From NCBI GenBank assembly GCA_947650285.1, contig CANTFL010000748.1, forward strand, positions 248,001-312,000: 64,000 bases of DNA. Direction: 5' to 3'. Below, piece after piece: positions 11,251 through 22,170 of the stretch. The notes beneath the pieces were generated by a model, which worked only from the letters and a program-made list of their open reading frames with translations, had not been told where the DNA came from and ran no database searches. Source of the stretch: Hyaloperonospora brassicae (taxonomy: Eukaryota > Oomycota > Peronosporomycetes > Peronosporales > Peronosporaceae). Positions within the stretch are counted from its first letter, which is position 1, and every line of letters starts with the position of its first letter. The position numbers and the translations under genes were made by a program.

Positions 11251-12060
11251 TCAAATATCGGTAACGTACTCGTCCTCCGCGACGAGTACACAGATCTGCT
11301 TGACTTTGCCACTGCGCAGATCACGCAAGAACCGTTTCGGTTCTAGCGTTGGCAATTGAGTTATCTCCGAAGTTAGTTTCGGAGGCACAACCAGATCAAG
11401 CGTGTAAGCGCCTACGCTTGATCCATCATTAACCAAGACATTCACTGTCTCGATTACTTCCTGGGAAGTCACATCCACAGGGTCCAGGAGAGCTTTCTCC
11501 ACAATGTAGTGATCATCTACATTGTGTTCTTGTACAGTCGTGCTAACGACCGTACCACGAGTGAGGCCATCGCACTCGCTCGTAGTACACCCACGTAAAT
11601 GTGGGCGTTCCAAGACATTCTTCAGATCGTCATCTGAGGAACAAGTGGCAGGTATCGTAACTGATCGATGCTGCCAGCTCACCCTTGGCTCGTATCTCCT
11701 GAGCCAAGGTAGTCCTAGGATGACATCAAACTTGTCATCCAGGTCGAGTACGATGAAATCATCATCGTACTGTTCATCTTTTAACGTGTAGTGGATTCCG
11801 ACTACACGTTTCTTCACAGTGATCGATGCGCCTGTCGCTAGGCGCACCGTCATTCTCGTTGGAGGGATCTCCCGCTCCACGAAGTTGAAACTTCCTGCCT
11901 CTAGCGACTGGCGACGAACAAAATTGTTCGACGCCCCACAGTCAACTAGGGCGCGAAGTGACAAGTCCTTTGTCACTTCCAATATCAAGGTGATGAGAGA
12001 AACGTCATCACCAAGTGCAGAGACACACAGGGACTGCGTGTCGGGAGCAACCTTCGTCAA
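11251..12060 (-). CDS. Gypsy aspartic protease region
   Basis: A 269-residue frame containing a retropepsin-like domain: LRALVDCGASNNFV carries the active-site Asp (DCGA in place of the usual DTG/DSG) and DVILGLPWLRRYEP is the conserved ILG flap region. It shares its frame with the reverse transcriptase ORF, from which it is separated only by a TGA at 11251-11253, so readthrough or a recent nonsense mutation is implied. Gag lies just upstream in a different frame. Confidence 0.88.
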   Translation of the reverse strand: MTKVAPDTQSLCVSALGDDVSLITLILEVTKDLSLRALVDCGASNNFVRRQSLEAGSFNFVEREIPPTRMTVRLATGASITVKKRVVGIHYTLKDEQYDDDFIVLDLDDKFDVILGLPWLRRYEPRVSWQHRSVTIPATCSSDDDLKNVLERPHLRGCTTSECDGLTRGTVVSTTVQEHNVDDHYIVEKALLDPVDVTSQEVIETVNVLVNDGSSVGAYTLDLVVPPKLTSEITQLPTLEPKRFLRDLRSGKVKQICVLVAEDEYVTDI

Positions 12061-12110
12061 GAGATTTGCAAATTCTCTTGATGTTGCTGGATCAGTAGGG
12101 CGCTCCGCCC

Positions 12111-13227
12111 CTACTGACCCCGACCATTTTTTGATGGTTGGTCTCGCTGTTGCGGCTTTGCAACAGCATCGGACCCTCGCCCTCCAGTTCTTCTTACTGG
12201 TGGACGATTACTGCGCTCAGCACCGCGAGGTACTGAGCGGGGGATACTGCATTCATATGCGTAGTGTCCCAGTTTATGACAGCGATGGCATCTCACCGAT
12301 CGCTTGTCATTCGCAGGGCGAGGTTTCTCGCCCTCGACATTACAGAGGTCCATTGGCTCTGGACCTCCGACCGCTGATCGTCTCTGCGGACGAAAGGGGG
12401 TCAGCGTAGTGTGAGCCTGTCTCACACTAAAGTCTTCCTGCTCCGCAGCGAAGATTGCTTCGGAGAGCGTCTTTAGCTCTCCGCGGAACAGGTGGTCCCT
12501 GACGGGACCATCGGACAGCCCTTGAATGAATATTGTGATCAACACAAATTCACTCACAGGGTTCACTACCATGCAGCTTGCAAGGTAGCGTACATGCTGA
12601 GCGTAAGCGTGAACCTTACGCTTACCCTGTTTGATTTCGAGGAGTTCAGATAGTGTCCTGAACTCTGCCCTGGGAGGCTCAAACGTCTCGCTGAGCAGGG
12701 TCTTGAAGATCCATCAACGACCCAAACACGTTTGGGTCGTGCAACTTGAGATTCAGGGCCCAATTCCTGGCGTCCCCTGCCAAGTACGACTGAGCGAATG
12801 CAACTTGCATTCGCTCATCGTCGATGCGACGGGCCTCGATGGCATCGTCGACTTCGACGAACCATCTTAACAGGGAGTCGTCCTCGACTCCGTGATACTT
12901 GGAGATCTCTAGCTTTAGAGACCCCGGTCGACGCTCCCGTGTCGACTGCGCGGACTGAGACTGCCTCAGTTCTTCGTTCCGCTGGTGATCTTGTTGTTGC
13001 AACAAGGTCACCTGCGCTCGCGACTCATCAAGTTCTCGTTGCAAGAACTTGCTAATGACGGAATGCTGCTGGTCTCTATCCCTTGTGGATAGCATGGCCC
13101 AGATAGCTTCTTCGCCAACGGTCGAACTCATTCGTTCGATCGCACTCCATTCGATATCGCTCAAATGGGAGTAGCTTTCACGGGTTCCGTGAAATCTGTC
13201 GCCTTCGACTTCGTCCAACATGTTCAT
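12111..13227 (-). pseudogene. Gypsy gag with zinc knuckle, one frameshift
   Basis: The N-terminal frame (13227 to about 12690) carries a Gln/Glu-rich coiled coil and a capsid-like part (KYHGVEDDSLLRWF, AGDARNWALNL). The C-terminal frame (about 12690 to 12111) continues it and holds the nucleocapsid knuckle CHRCHKLGHYAYEC (CX2CX4HX4C). The break sits near 12690. The first ATG is about 50 nt inside the 5' LTR, giving a very short leader. The gag stop and the protease are in different frames 50 nt apart, so pol expression would need a frameshift unless this is another indel. Confidence 0.85.
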
Positions 13228-13266
13228 GTTGGGCGATGCGAGTGTGGTCCTTGGACGGACTACAAA

Positions 13267-13275
13267 GTGCTACCA
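13267..13275 (-). promoter_or_regulatory. Gypsy primer-binding site (candidate)
   Basis: Two bases inside the 5' LTR the minus strand reads TGGTAGCAC. TGGTAGC is the complement of a GCTACCA 3' end, as found on several eukaryotic initiator tRNA-Met molecules, so that tRNA is the likely primer. The match is short and the oomycete tRNA sequence was not available to check. Confidence 0.5.
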
Positions 13276-13277
13276 GG

Positions 13278-13719
13278 TGTAACGGGGCACCGACAACTAC
13301 GTACTGGTCAACCAGTACGGAGTTTACTATCACTGACTGTAGTGATAGTCAGTGCCCAGCTAGGTGTAGAACTACACAGAGGAAGGTAGAACGACTAAGG
13401 TGAAAGACTCTAGTCGTAGAAAAAGTAAAACTGTTATTAATATAATTAAGTCCTATAACTCTTGTATCTCTGTTTGTCCTGACTTAATTATACTAATGTA
13501 ACTAAATGTATGGTGACGTCTACTCACCACCCATTGCGCGCGTCTAGCAGCGATTGGTGGGTTGATATCATCACGATATCAACCAATGAGTAGACCCTTC
13601 GGTCATCTTCAACAATATCATCATGCTCTGTGATATTGTTGAAAGAATATTCAACGTAATATTCTTTATTGTCATTTTCTTCTTAATGACAATATCATGT
13701 AACGGGCTACCCCGTTACA
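13278..13719 (-). repeat. Gypsy 5' LTR (right copy)
   Basis: 442 bp, the same ends as the left LTR and four substitutions relative to it. It is followed on the gag side by the primer-binding site. Promoter and polyadenylation signals are expected here but were not located individually. Confidence 0.95.
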
Positions 13720-15518
13720 CTACAGATGTCGCGCTATTTGCAATTTTATACCGCCATCGTCGATTGCCCGCTAACTTGAAATTATTTGACAGCAACAGTC
13801 TGGCTTCAGTGACGCAATGTTTCGAGTAATGTGAGAGCTGGAAAGTATGGGCGAAAAGAAACCACAAATAAAACAACTGACGTGTGCACTAAAAAACACT
13901 GATCATGAGCAATGTAGACCATTGTGGTAAAAAGACAAGCGACATTGCCCTGCAGCTATATCTAGGTAAAGTCGAATATTAGGTGCTACGAATTTATCAC
14001 AATCGAGATAATGTTCCTTGTTGTTGAGTGCTGCAGTTCACTTGCGCCACCCTTACGGGTACCAAACCTTGAGCTTCTTGGCGACCGTTGCGTTTTTTTA
14101 GTAAAGCATCGCCTTTCTACTATAGCTATTGAGTGAGCGAGGATGTGGTGGCTTCGCTTTTAAGTTGGAGGGGAAAATGTTGTTTTTTTATTGGTTCAAT
14201 TTCCACAAACTACAAGGTGGAGGGGTGGGTGGACTATTTTTTTTTTTCTTGTTTTGTTTTGTTGGTTCCTTGGTGTTAGCACTACATATTTGCATCCTTT
14301 TTTTTGGCGGGTTTGGTGGAAAGACCCCCAAAAACCAAATCAAAACAAAAAAAAAACACTCTCTCTCTATCCCCAACCATCTTAAAAAAAAAAATACATT
14401 CCCTTCCTGCTCTTTTTAATTGGATTTCCCAATGTGGTTTTTTCCGAAATGTTGGGCCGCCTTGGAACAAGTGAGAAAAAGTTAAAAACAAAAAAAAAAT
14501 GATATATAGGGTGTATATGTCAATGTTGAAAAAAAAAAAAAAAAAAAAATAAAAAAAACCAAAAAAACTGACAACAATAATTGTAAGCATTTGAACAGGC
14601 TACATCCCCCAACCATGGACAAGCAGGTATCAAACTGCACACATACTCGTGACTGCCAATTTCGTATATCTGAGTGACCAAACTAACGTAAAAGTGCTAG
14701 GTCTTGCCATGCAAAGGCGATCAGATCGATTAGAACGTATGTTCGTCATCACCTGAAGACTTGTCTTACGTAGATACGGATACAGAAGTCCGTGAAGTAT
14801 GCGGGTCAAAGGCAGCGGTGATCGGATTCGGTTAGCTCAGGTTCAATCAGATTTAGCTGTCATGTCAGCCAACGATGTACAAACGTATGACACTACATTG
14901 CACAGGTCGATTCACTTATCGATCTTGTCGATAGACACGCCATGATCTCAGCTCAAGGCGCCACTTTGAATTGCACGTGTGGTCTATTTTGCTAGAGTAA
15001 AAGAGAGCTCGATCAGAGGTGTGGTGTAGGTGACACTTTGTTCTGCACCTGGTGCTCGATATTCTGTATACGTGATTGCATACGTCAAAGGATGCAAGAA
15101 GAGGAAAACGCGTCAAGCGCTTCATCACCGCGATATCACACCAAGTACTGTAGATACATGCGCCGAGATGCTAAGAACTTGTAGACCTTGTTTCGGTGTT
15201 GGCTAGAATGCACTACAACGAGCTCATTTCAGTAGCGCAGCGCTCTGCTTTCAGCGAAAGGAGCTCTACTTCTCGAGAACAAGGCGTCCGATCCAAGTGC
15301 CACTACTCCCATTCCACTCTGGCTAAACCTGCACATCAGCAGTCAGCTTCAGCTTCCCCACTCTCTTTTCGTATACAAGACGACGCCTGTATACCCCTGT
15401 GAACCATCCGGATACGAGGGCAGCTGCTGTACGAAACATTTCAGGCGGTGCTTAAGTTCGCAGCGCGCTCACCAAAAAACGCGTCCAACCCCCGCGCCGT
15501 CGTCGTCAGCCATCGCCC
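13720..15518. other. Intergenic region with a low-complexity block
   Basis: No gene recognised. From about 14165 to 14570 the sequence becomes a string of A, T, G and C homopolymers (T runs of 10 or more, an A run near 14530-14550) unlike its surroundings. It resembles unreliable read ends rather than genomic DNA. The last few hundred bases are the likely SF3A1 promoter and 5' UTR. Confidence 0.6.
15222..15230 (+). promoter_or_regulatory. Possible oomycete initiator element
   Basis: GCTCATTTC matches the first nine positions of the oomycete initiator consensus GCTCATTYYNCAWTTT, but the second half is not matched. It lies about 290 bp before the SF3A1 start codon, farther than usual, so it is only a candidate. 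Confidence 0.25.
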
Positions 15519-17980
15519 ATGGCAGCAAATGAGCCGCCCGAGGAGCCGCCAGCAGCGCGCGCGACCGTACAGGGCCGCGTGACGGGCATCATCTACCCGC
15601 CGCTCGACATCCGCGCGGTGGTGGACAAGACGGCGCAGTTTGTCGCGAACAATGGGCGCGCGTTCGAGAGCCGCATCGTGGGCGAGCGCATGTCGACCAA
15701 GTTCTCCTTTCTGCGCGAGTCGGACCCGTACCACGCGTACTACGAGCACAAGGTGAGTGAACTGAGTGCCAAGAAGAGCGACCCGAGCGAGGACCCGACG
15801 GCCGGGCCGTCGAACGAGGACAAAGACGCAGGACAAGAGCCGCTGCGTGTGGCGGTGACGGCGCAAGAGGCTGCAAAAGACGTGTCGCTGCCGTCTTCGA
15901 GTGAACTGGTGGTGGAGAAAAAAGCAGTCGAGAATGTTGCGGCCCAAGTGGCTAAGAAGATAAAAGAGACTGCGCTGGAGCCACCGCTTGAGGAGAAGTT
16001 TATGATCAAGCACCCGACACTCAGTGCCCTTGACCAAGAGATCATGTACCTCACGGCGCAGTACACGGCACTGAGCGGCAGCTCGTTCCTGTCAGGATTG
16101 GCTACGCGCGAGCAGCGGAACCCGCAATTTGACTTTCTGAAGCCTACGCATCCATTGTTTGCGTACTTTACAGCACTGGTGGAGAGCTACACGCTGGTGC
16201 TGGCCAAGCAGGACGTGCAGATGAAGCGGTGAGTGACGCGTTCGTTTTCTGACGTTGCTTGGTGCGTATAGTAGCGTGGTGAGTAACGCTGTGCTGATTG
16301 TATTCGCTCTCGCTTGCTGTCGTGTTGTGCATGTATCGTGTTGCATTGTATCGTGGGTGACGTTCTCAGGATAGAAGAAGGAACAAAGCGCATGCAGGTG
16401 CTCGATCGGTGCGTGCATCGAATGGAGTGGCAACGTACCGAGCAGGAACGCAAGGACAAGGAGGCGGCAGAGAGCGACGCCGAGCGCCGCGCGCTTGCAC
16501 AGATCGACTGGCACGACTTTGTGGTGGTGGAGACGATCAATTTCGACGACGATGACGATTTGGGCGCTTCTGCCGCTCGTGATGAAGGGGAGGGCAATGC
16601 ATCTGATGATGAAGACATGGATATGGAGGAGGAGGACGATGACGAAGAGCCAAAGCCGGATATCAAGGTGGTTGAAAATCACATACCACACGCCTCAGCA
16701 GCAACAGCGCAGCAACCGTTGTTGAGTGTCGATGGCAAAACGCTTTCGTCTGCAGAGGCAAATGAACACATGCGCATTCTATTGATGAACCCAAAGTGGC
16801 GCGAAGAAACCCAGCGTCATCTAGAAAAGCAGAAAGAGAGCTCTTATGCTGTAGGCTCGGCAATCGCAGACTCGCTGCGGCGGTTTGCAACAAAACGCGC
16901 GGACATATTTGCTTCCTCTGCTGAAGAAGAAGCACGGTTGTTACAAGCGACGACAGCGCCGACTGCTGCAGAGCAACAGCAACAACGACAACAGCAACAG
17001 CAACAGCAGGAGGAAATGGATTCCGACAAAGAAGAGAAGTCTGAGTCTGACTTTGGCACATCTGGAAGCCAGCACATGCCTGAGCATGCGGGGCATCCTG
17101 GACTTGGACGGATGGGTACAAGTGTACCGATCGTGGAGTCAGCTGGCCACGTGATGCCAGCTCCAATGACTGGGACTCCAGGTATGGCCGCTCCGGCTGC
17201 CGGCCACCCAGGAATGACTCTTCCAGTTGCAGGAGCTCCTGGTATCATGCCACCGACCGCGATGGTACCGGGAGCCCCAGGCATGGGTCCTCCTCGAATG
17301 ATGCCCCCCGGGATGGGACCTCCTGGCTTGGCACCTATGGGTGCTGCCTCCGCTGGCATCATCCCCCCACACATGCAAGCGCCAAACGTAATGGCATCAG
17401 GAGTGGTTCATGGCCCACCTGGTGTCGGGGCTGGACCTCCTGGCGTTGTAGCAGCGAGTGTGACCGCAGGACCTCCAGGCGAAGATCTTGAACCGGGCGC
17501 GAAGAGGCAACGTACAGGCGGATCGTCATTACTGCCAGAGAAAGAGTTTGCTAGCCGACATCCGGTACGTGTGGTGCTTGTCGTATAGCGGATTGACCGT
17601 GCTAACCTTCTTGTGCTTTTGCACGTGTGAAAACAGGGGATTGTGCGACTGGTTGTGAAGGTTCCAAACGATCCAGACAACGCCCAATGGAAATTAGGGG
17701 GACAGACGCTAACGATAGAGCTGGATGTGAAGGACAGTATGCGGACACTCAAGGAAAAGCTGATGGTGCGCAATATGTGAGCGGCGTTGTTCGGTGACAT
17801 TGTATCTAACCACGCCTTGCTTGTTTGATACAGACCGAGCTACAGGGCATGCCAGTAAACAAGCAGCAGCTCAAGTTCTCGTTGGGATTCGTCAAGGACG
17901 CCTTTTCGTGCGCACACTACAATTTTGTAAACGACACAGAGCTCGAGCTGAGTGTTCGCCAGCGCGGTGGTAGGCGGTAG
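15519..17980 (+). CDS. SF3A1: Splicing factor 3A subunit 1
   Basis: A component of the SF3a complex of the U2 snRNP, needed for prespliceosome assembly in the nucleus. Four exons fit all frames: 15519-16228, 16370-17564, 17637-17765 and 17834-17980, giving 726 residues. SURP domain 1 is at about 33-78 (FSFLRESDPYHAYYEHKV) and SURP domain 2 at about 165-225 (REQRNPQFDFLKPTHPLF). The PRP21-type segment AQIDWHDFVVVET near residue 280 is almost identical to the animal protein. Acidic and Gln-rich stretches follow, then a Pro/Gly/Met-rich linker, and a C-terminal ubiquitin-like domain (about 636-726) ending in RQRGGRR. Introns are 72-141 bp with GT-AG ends (GTGAGT, GTACGT, GTGCGC donors). It converges on HSCB with 144 bp between the stops. 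Confidence 0.95.
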
Positions 17981-18124
17981 AAAGAGCAGGCCACGAGATG
18001 GAGAGCGAGAGAACGTCGTCAATGCTTCCATACACAACTGGCAAAAGCAGCAATAGCGGGTATATCATGGAATGAAAAGGTGTGAGGCCTTGTATCTGCA
18101 GACCAAGAAGGATAACCTCTGTAA

Positions 18125-19334
18125 CTACCCGTCCAGCTTCTCTTCCCTCAGGTCGATTTCTTCGACGCACTTGACCATGTATTGGAGCTCAACGGCGTAT
18201 CGTTTCGCAGCCTCAAGGTCCTGGTCCTTGTCGTACACTTCGCCCAGCTTTTTGATCACGGCGTCAACTTGGTTCGAGATTTCCTCGCGGATAGCGTGCA
18301 GCGCGTCGATAGTTGTCGCCATCGCGATTCGTTCTCTATCAGTTGCGTGCGTTCAACGACTGTCAGTTTCACTCACTCAAGCTCGAACGCCAGCAGTTCC
18401 AGTGTTGTGTACTGGTTTGCCCTACCGAATCTCCATCATCTGCATCAGCAGCTCCGTGTCTACTGCTGTACTCGCAGTCTCGCCAAGAGCATCGATCCCG
18501 TCTAGCGATAGCTGCAGTCCAGCGCGTTAGACGAACACAGCCTCTGCGACCACAAAACAAACAACGATACGCCGCACGCACCAGGTACTTCACGCGTGTG
18601 TTGGGTGTCTTGAGTATCTTGTACGCGTCATTGACGACTGCAGCATTGGCTGCTGACAGCTCCTTCTCAAACTACACGAAACAGAGAAGCATAAGAAAGA
18701 GACACTCCTTCGTACACGTATCTGCAACAACGACCAGACCAAGATGAGTGCACGTCGCACCTCTGTTTTGGAGCCGTATAGGTCCGGATGCAAGCGCTTC
18801 AGCAGACTCCAGTACGTCTTTTCGATCCTGCGCGGCTCCAGTGTGAAGTGCCTGGGGCTGCTCGCACACTCAACCACCACAAAGACAACAGGCAGCGTCA
18901 ACTTCCACGTCGCTACGCACAAGAGAGAGAGAGCGAGGGAGAGAGAAAGAAAGAAAGCGGATCCACTCGAGCTTTGACGTGCATTTTGAACATGTCAAAG
19001 TAGTCGCAGCTCTTGCTCAGCGGCTGAATCGCGTCGCACGTGGGGCAAAAGAACGCGCAGCTGTCGGTCGTGCGGTGGCACTTCCAGCAGCTCACTGCAC
19101 CGCAGCAAAAAAGGCACATAGTCAACACACACACACACACACGCCAGTCAATCAGAAGAAGCGCATGTCAGCCGCCGTTCCCTCTGTCCACCTACACCCG
19201 CCGTCGGGTCCGCCGCAACGTGTGGCTATCCCATTGCCGTGTGCTGCCTTCGAGACGACTGTACATGTGCGCGGCCGCTGTGGCGCCCTCAGAGTCCGTC
19301 GGAGACGCGGACGCAGCCAATTCCCCGACCGCAT
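18125..19334 (-). CDS. HSCB: Iron-sulfur cluster co-chaperone HscB/Jac1
   Basis: A mitochondrial J-protein that passes the ISCU-bound Fe-S cluster to HSPA9-type Hsp70. Exons supported by frame and family: 19334-19196, 19094 to about 18975, about 18879-18761, 18671-18582, 18511-18426 and 18335-18125. Exon 1 is Arg-rich (MRSGNWLRPRLRRTLRAP), a typical mitochondrial targeting sequence; in-frame ATGs farther upstream (for example 19403) are alternatives. Exon 2 has the tetracysteine zinc site CWKC...CPTC found in animal HSCB. Exon 3 carries the J-domain HPD motif (LLKRLHPDLYG). Exons 5 and 6 form the C-terminal three-helix domain (LMQMMEIR, then EEISNQVDAVIKKL). The exon 2/3 junction is uncertain. 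Intron 2 contains a GA-rich microsatellite at 18925-18957. Confidence 0.88.
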
Positions 19335-19782
19335 AGCGTCGACGCTCGAAAGACGAAGCAAAAAAGGGAGTGGCACCAGACATGAGACGAGGCATGTAAA
19401 CATGAGACACTTTTGGACGTGTGTGTATTTATTTATACCACAGTAGTTGTACCCATTCAGATGTAGTTGTCTCAGGAGATTCAATAGGCGACAAAAACAA
19501 AGAGGTCGAGTTGATGGATTGCGTCCGTGCAACACACCCAACAGCTCCGAGGAGCGCAATTTGCGTCGGCAGGTTACGTGGTGACTGTAAAATACTCAGC
19601 AGACCAATGCACACGAAGGAACATCATGGCGTAAGAAGGATCGAGCAATGACATTATTTTGTATCCTCTTGACGTTGTTGAACCGGTTGCATGGTATATT
19701 GTCCACGCTGTTTGGTCGCGCAGGCGATTACCGAGTACCCCATGCGTGCGACTTCGTAGGCTGCTGCACGACTTGGCTATGG
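19335..19782. other. Intergenic gap HSCB-GNL1
   Basis: About 450 bp without a recognisable gene. It holds the HSCB promoter and the GNL1 3' UTR. No repeat or RNA gene seen. Confidence 0.6.
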
Positions 19783-21273
19783 CTACGAAACATCAGGAAC
19801 GGGCGTGGCAGCTGTGGCATCTGCTGGCGGCGGGAACGAGAGAACCACTTTCTTGCCATTGAGTGTGTCCCGCAGCAACAAGTTGGCAGCGCGGTGCACG
19901 TCCAGTTTACCGCCTTTCATGCGGAAGCCGCGAAGCTGCGCGTACGACGCACACAAAGTGTACGGACTCCACTGCTCATTGTCGTCATCTTTCTCCACGG
20001 GTTTCAGTTTGTACACCTCATGCAGGTGCGGCGCGCAGTTCTCGGCAATGAAGCGCACAGCACTGAAAGGCTCACGTGTCTGGGCGATGGGGAAGCTGCC
20101 AAACAGAATCTGCAGGAGAACAGGCACGTTGAAGCGGGGAAAGACCACGCCAGGGCAATCAAACATGAGGATGCGGGAAAAGGCGCTGTGGCTGCACCCG
20201 AGCATCTCCACGCGGTCAAAGTAGTGCGTCTGCAGATGCTTGGTATGCCCAGGGGTAGCCGACACGCTTACGAGCTTTCGTTCAAAGAGGCTGTTGAGCA
20301 GCGAGCTCTTGCCGACGTTGGGCTCCCCGATGAAACCAACCGTGAGCGTCGTGTGTTCGTCTCTTTCTCCAGTGGAGTCTTCAGTACAGGCTTGCTGCTC
20401 AATGCCAGCACTCACTTGACCAATAGCTCGCATGAGGGCAGCGTTGCTCTCGTCCATTGTGTCGCGGCAATACGCTAACACGGGGAGGTCTTGTCCATAC
20501 CGTGCTTGCAAATACCGTGACCACTTCTCGACACGCTCTGCCGCAACCAAGTCAGTCTTTGTGAGCACCAGCACCACGCGCTTCCGTGGAAACTTCGTGC
20601 GAATGTGCGTCATTAGTTGGTCACTGATGTGCAGCAACGGACAGCGAGCGTCTGCGAGATGAACGAGAACCGACGAGCGCTCGACCACTCGCCACAGCTG
20701 GCGCCAGACCTCCAAGTTCCTCTCGTACAAGTTGAGCTGCGTGCCGTCGCTACGACGCGCTGTCTCTTGCTCCAGGTACTCGACCCACTCTGTAAAAGCT
20801 CGACTGTCCACGTCGTCCAGCTCTTCAGGAGTCATGTCCCGCGACCACTCGGGCTTGGTCAAAATGCGTGGCTGATTAGCTGGATCCTGGATCCCGTACG
20901 CGTAGATGGTCTGAGAACTGCCCCGATCTTTTGCGTACACGAGCTCCCGCGTCGCGTCTTTCTTCCGCGCATCAACAGCAGACTTGGGTTCCTTCTGGAA
21001 GATCGTTCGGAGGTTGCTGCGTCCACCCGGAACCTGCAATATCACCGGTCAGTACCACCCCAACTAGATTCGCCCATCAACAAGGCAGTAGAGCATTTAT
21101 GGGTTACGGGGTGGAGCTTATAAGAGACCTACCGCTTGCGGCGGACCAGCTGCGTCTGGGGCATTGACCGCCTCGTCATCATCCGAGTCAACGGCGTCGC
21201 GTTTCCTGCTTCGAGCGTCACGAAGTTGCTGTTTCTTGGCCTTCCCACTGAACGGCTTCTTCCGAGGCGGCAT
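19783..21273 (-). CDS. GNL1: Circularly permuted GTPase, GNL1/HSR1 family
   Basis: Two exons: 21273-21133 (47 codons) and 21033-19783, phase 0, 463 residues. The N-terminus MPPRKKPFSGKAKKQQL matches the basic start of animal GNL1, which decided the start codon. YERNLEVWRQLWRVVERSS is a family signature. The G motifs are in permuted order: the G4-like TKTD first, then the G1 P-loop GEPNVGKSS, the G2 Thr in TPGHTK, and G3 DCPG. EPFSAVRFIAENC and the HRAANLLLRDTLNGK helix complete the typical C-terminus. The long acidic tail of mammalian GNL1 is missing. Relatives (LSG1, NOG2) act in ribosome assembly or export; the exact role of GNL1 is less clear. The 99-bp intron has a GTAGGT donor. Confidence 0.92.
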
Positions 21274-22170
21274 GACCGGCAGCACAGACCGCAAGTTTCG
21301 TACCCCTCAACCAGTCGGATCACTGGAATTGTTGCAGTGCGCTTTCGTAAAGTCGGGCAGTTGGTCGCGTCGGTTTAAAACCGCCGAAAAGCACGTGGAC
21401 CGTTAAAAAGGGGTACGACGAAACCCCAATCGATGTATTCTCGCACGAATGCATGAGCAGCCGCAGTTAGAGATGGAGTATATCGCTCTGATTTAGGTCA
21501 TTTGCTGTAGTCTGCTGACGATAAAACGCGGAGAACGAGCGTCAGCAATATTGAGCTCAAAAAGACTGTGGCGTTGCGACCCTTTTTTGTCCAGCGTGGA
21601 CATGCAGCGCCGTAAAGTGCGATTGATTACCGCTTCGTGTGTGATTTAGATCAACGATTCTTCGGTACCAGCACAGAGTCTGACGTCTCGACTCTAGTTC
21701 GCCTCAACTGTGACCTTATCCATTCGTCCGAAGCTACAGGTCGCTTTTTACGTCTCACTCGACTGCTATACCACTTCAGCTTTGCCGTCAGATGTCCAGA
21801 TGCACGATGTCGCACGTGCGCGAGAAGTATCGCACAGTATTCATGATACAGCCTCTCTGTTCTTTTTTCAGTTGCTCTCCAGCTCCCCGGATCGGATACC
21901 ATGAAACAAGACTCGTCTTTGTGGCGCTGACACTGACGACAACGACGTCAGGCATCTATCGAAACATGAGAGAGAACTCGTTCAACGCTTCAATCGACCG
22001 GGTGCATCACCACGGGATCGAGCGAAGTACGTCGCACGAAGAGGTATGCAAACACTGTAGGCGGTGGACCGATTTCAGCAGTAGCCCAACCTATTATTCA
22101 ATCACAAAGCCCCATTGGTTCCTCCTCCTCCTCCTTCTGGTTGATGTACACGGATCTCGCCTGGTATGGC
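21274..22170. other. Intergenic gap
   Basis: About 900 bp between the GNL1 start and the stop of the next minus-strand gene. Short ORFs only, without domain similarity. No RNA gene or repeat recognised. Confidence 0.5.

Larger units (their letters stand above)
5983..13719 (-). mobile_element. Chromodomain Gypsy LTR retrotransposon (7.7 kb)
   Basis: A complete Ty3/Gypsy element bounded by two 442-bp LTRs starting TGTAACGGGG and ending CCCCGTTACA. In element orientation (minus strand) the order is 5' LTR (13278-13719), primer-binding site, gag with zinc knuckle, protease, reverse transcriptase, RNase H, integrase, chromodomain, polypurine tract (6425-6437) and 3' LTR (5983-6424). The LTRs differ at only 4 of 442 positions, so insertion was recent. 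Despite this, gag, pol and the antisense ORF contain several frame breaks, which are either sequencing indels or real damage. The 5 bp flanking the two LTRs do not match, but CTACAGA lies 5 bp outside the left LTR and directly against the right one. The whole element is packed with short perfect inverted repeats (see findings). Confidence 0.95.

Noticed and set aside
14129..14590. ORFs with Phe/Lys-rich peptides
   Set aside because: They arise from T and A homopolymers in the suspect block.
15752..15800. GTGAGT splice donor inside SF3A1 exon 1
   Set aside because: Reading through gives HKVSEL, which matches the conserved protein, so no intron is needed.
15519..16037. Minus-strand ORFs opposite SF3A1 (for example 15441-16037)
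   Set aside because: Shadows of a GC-rich coding exon; the plus strand has SURP domains.
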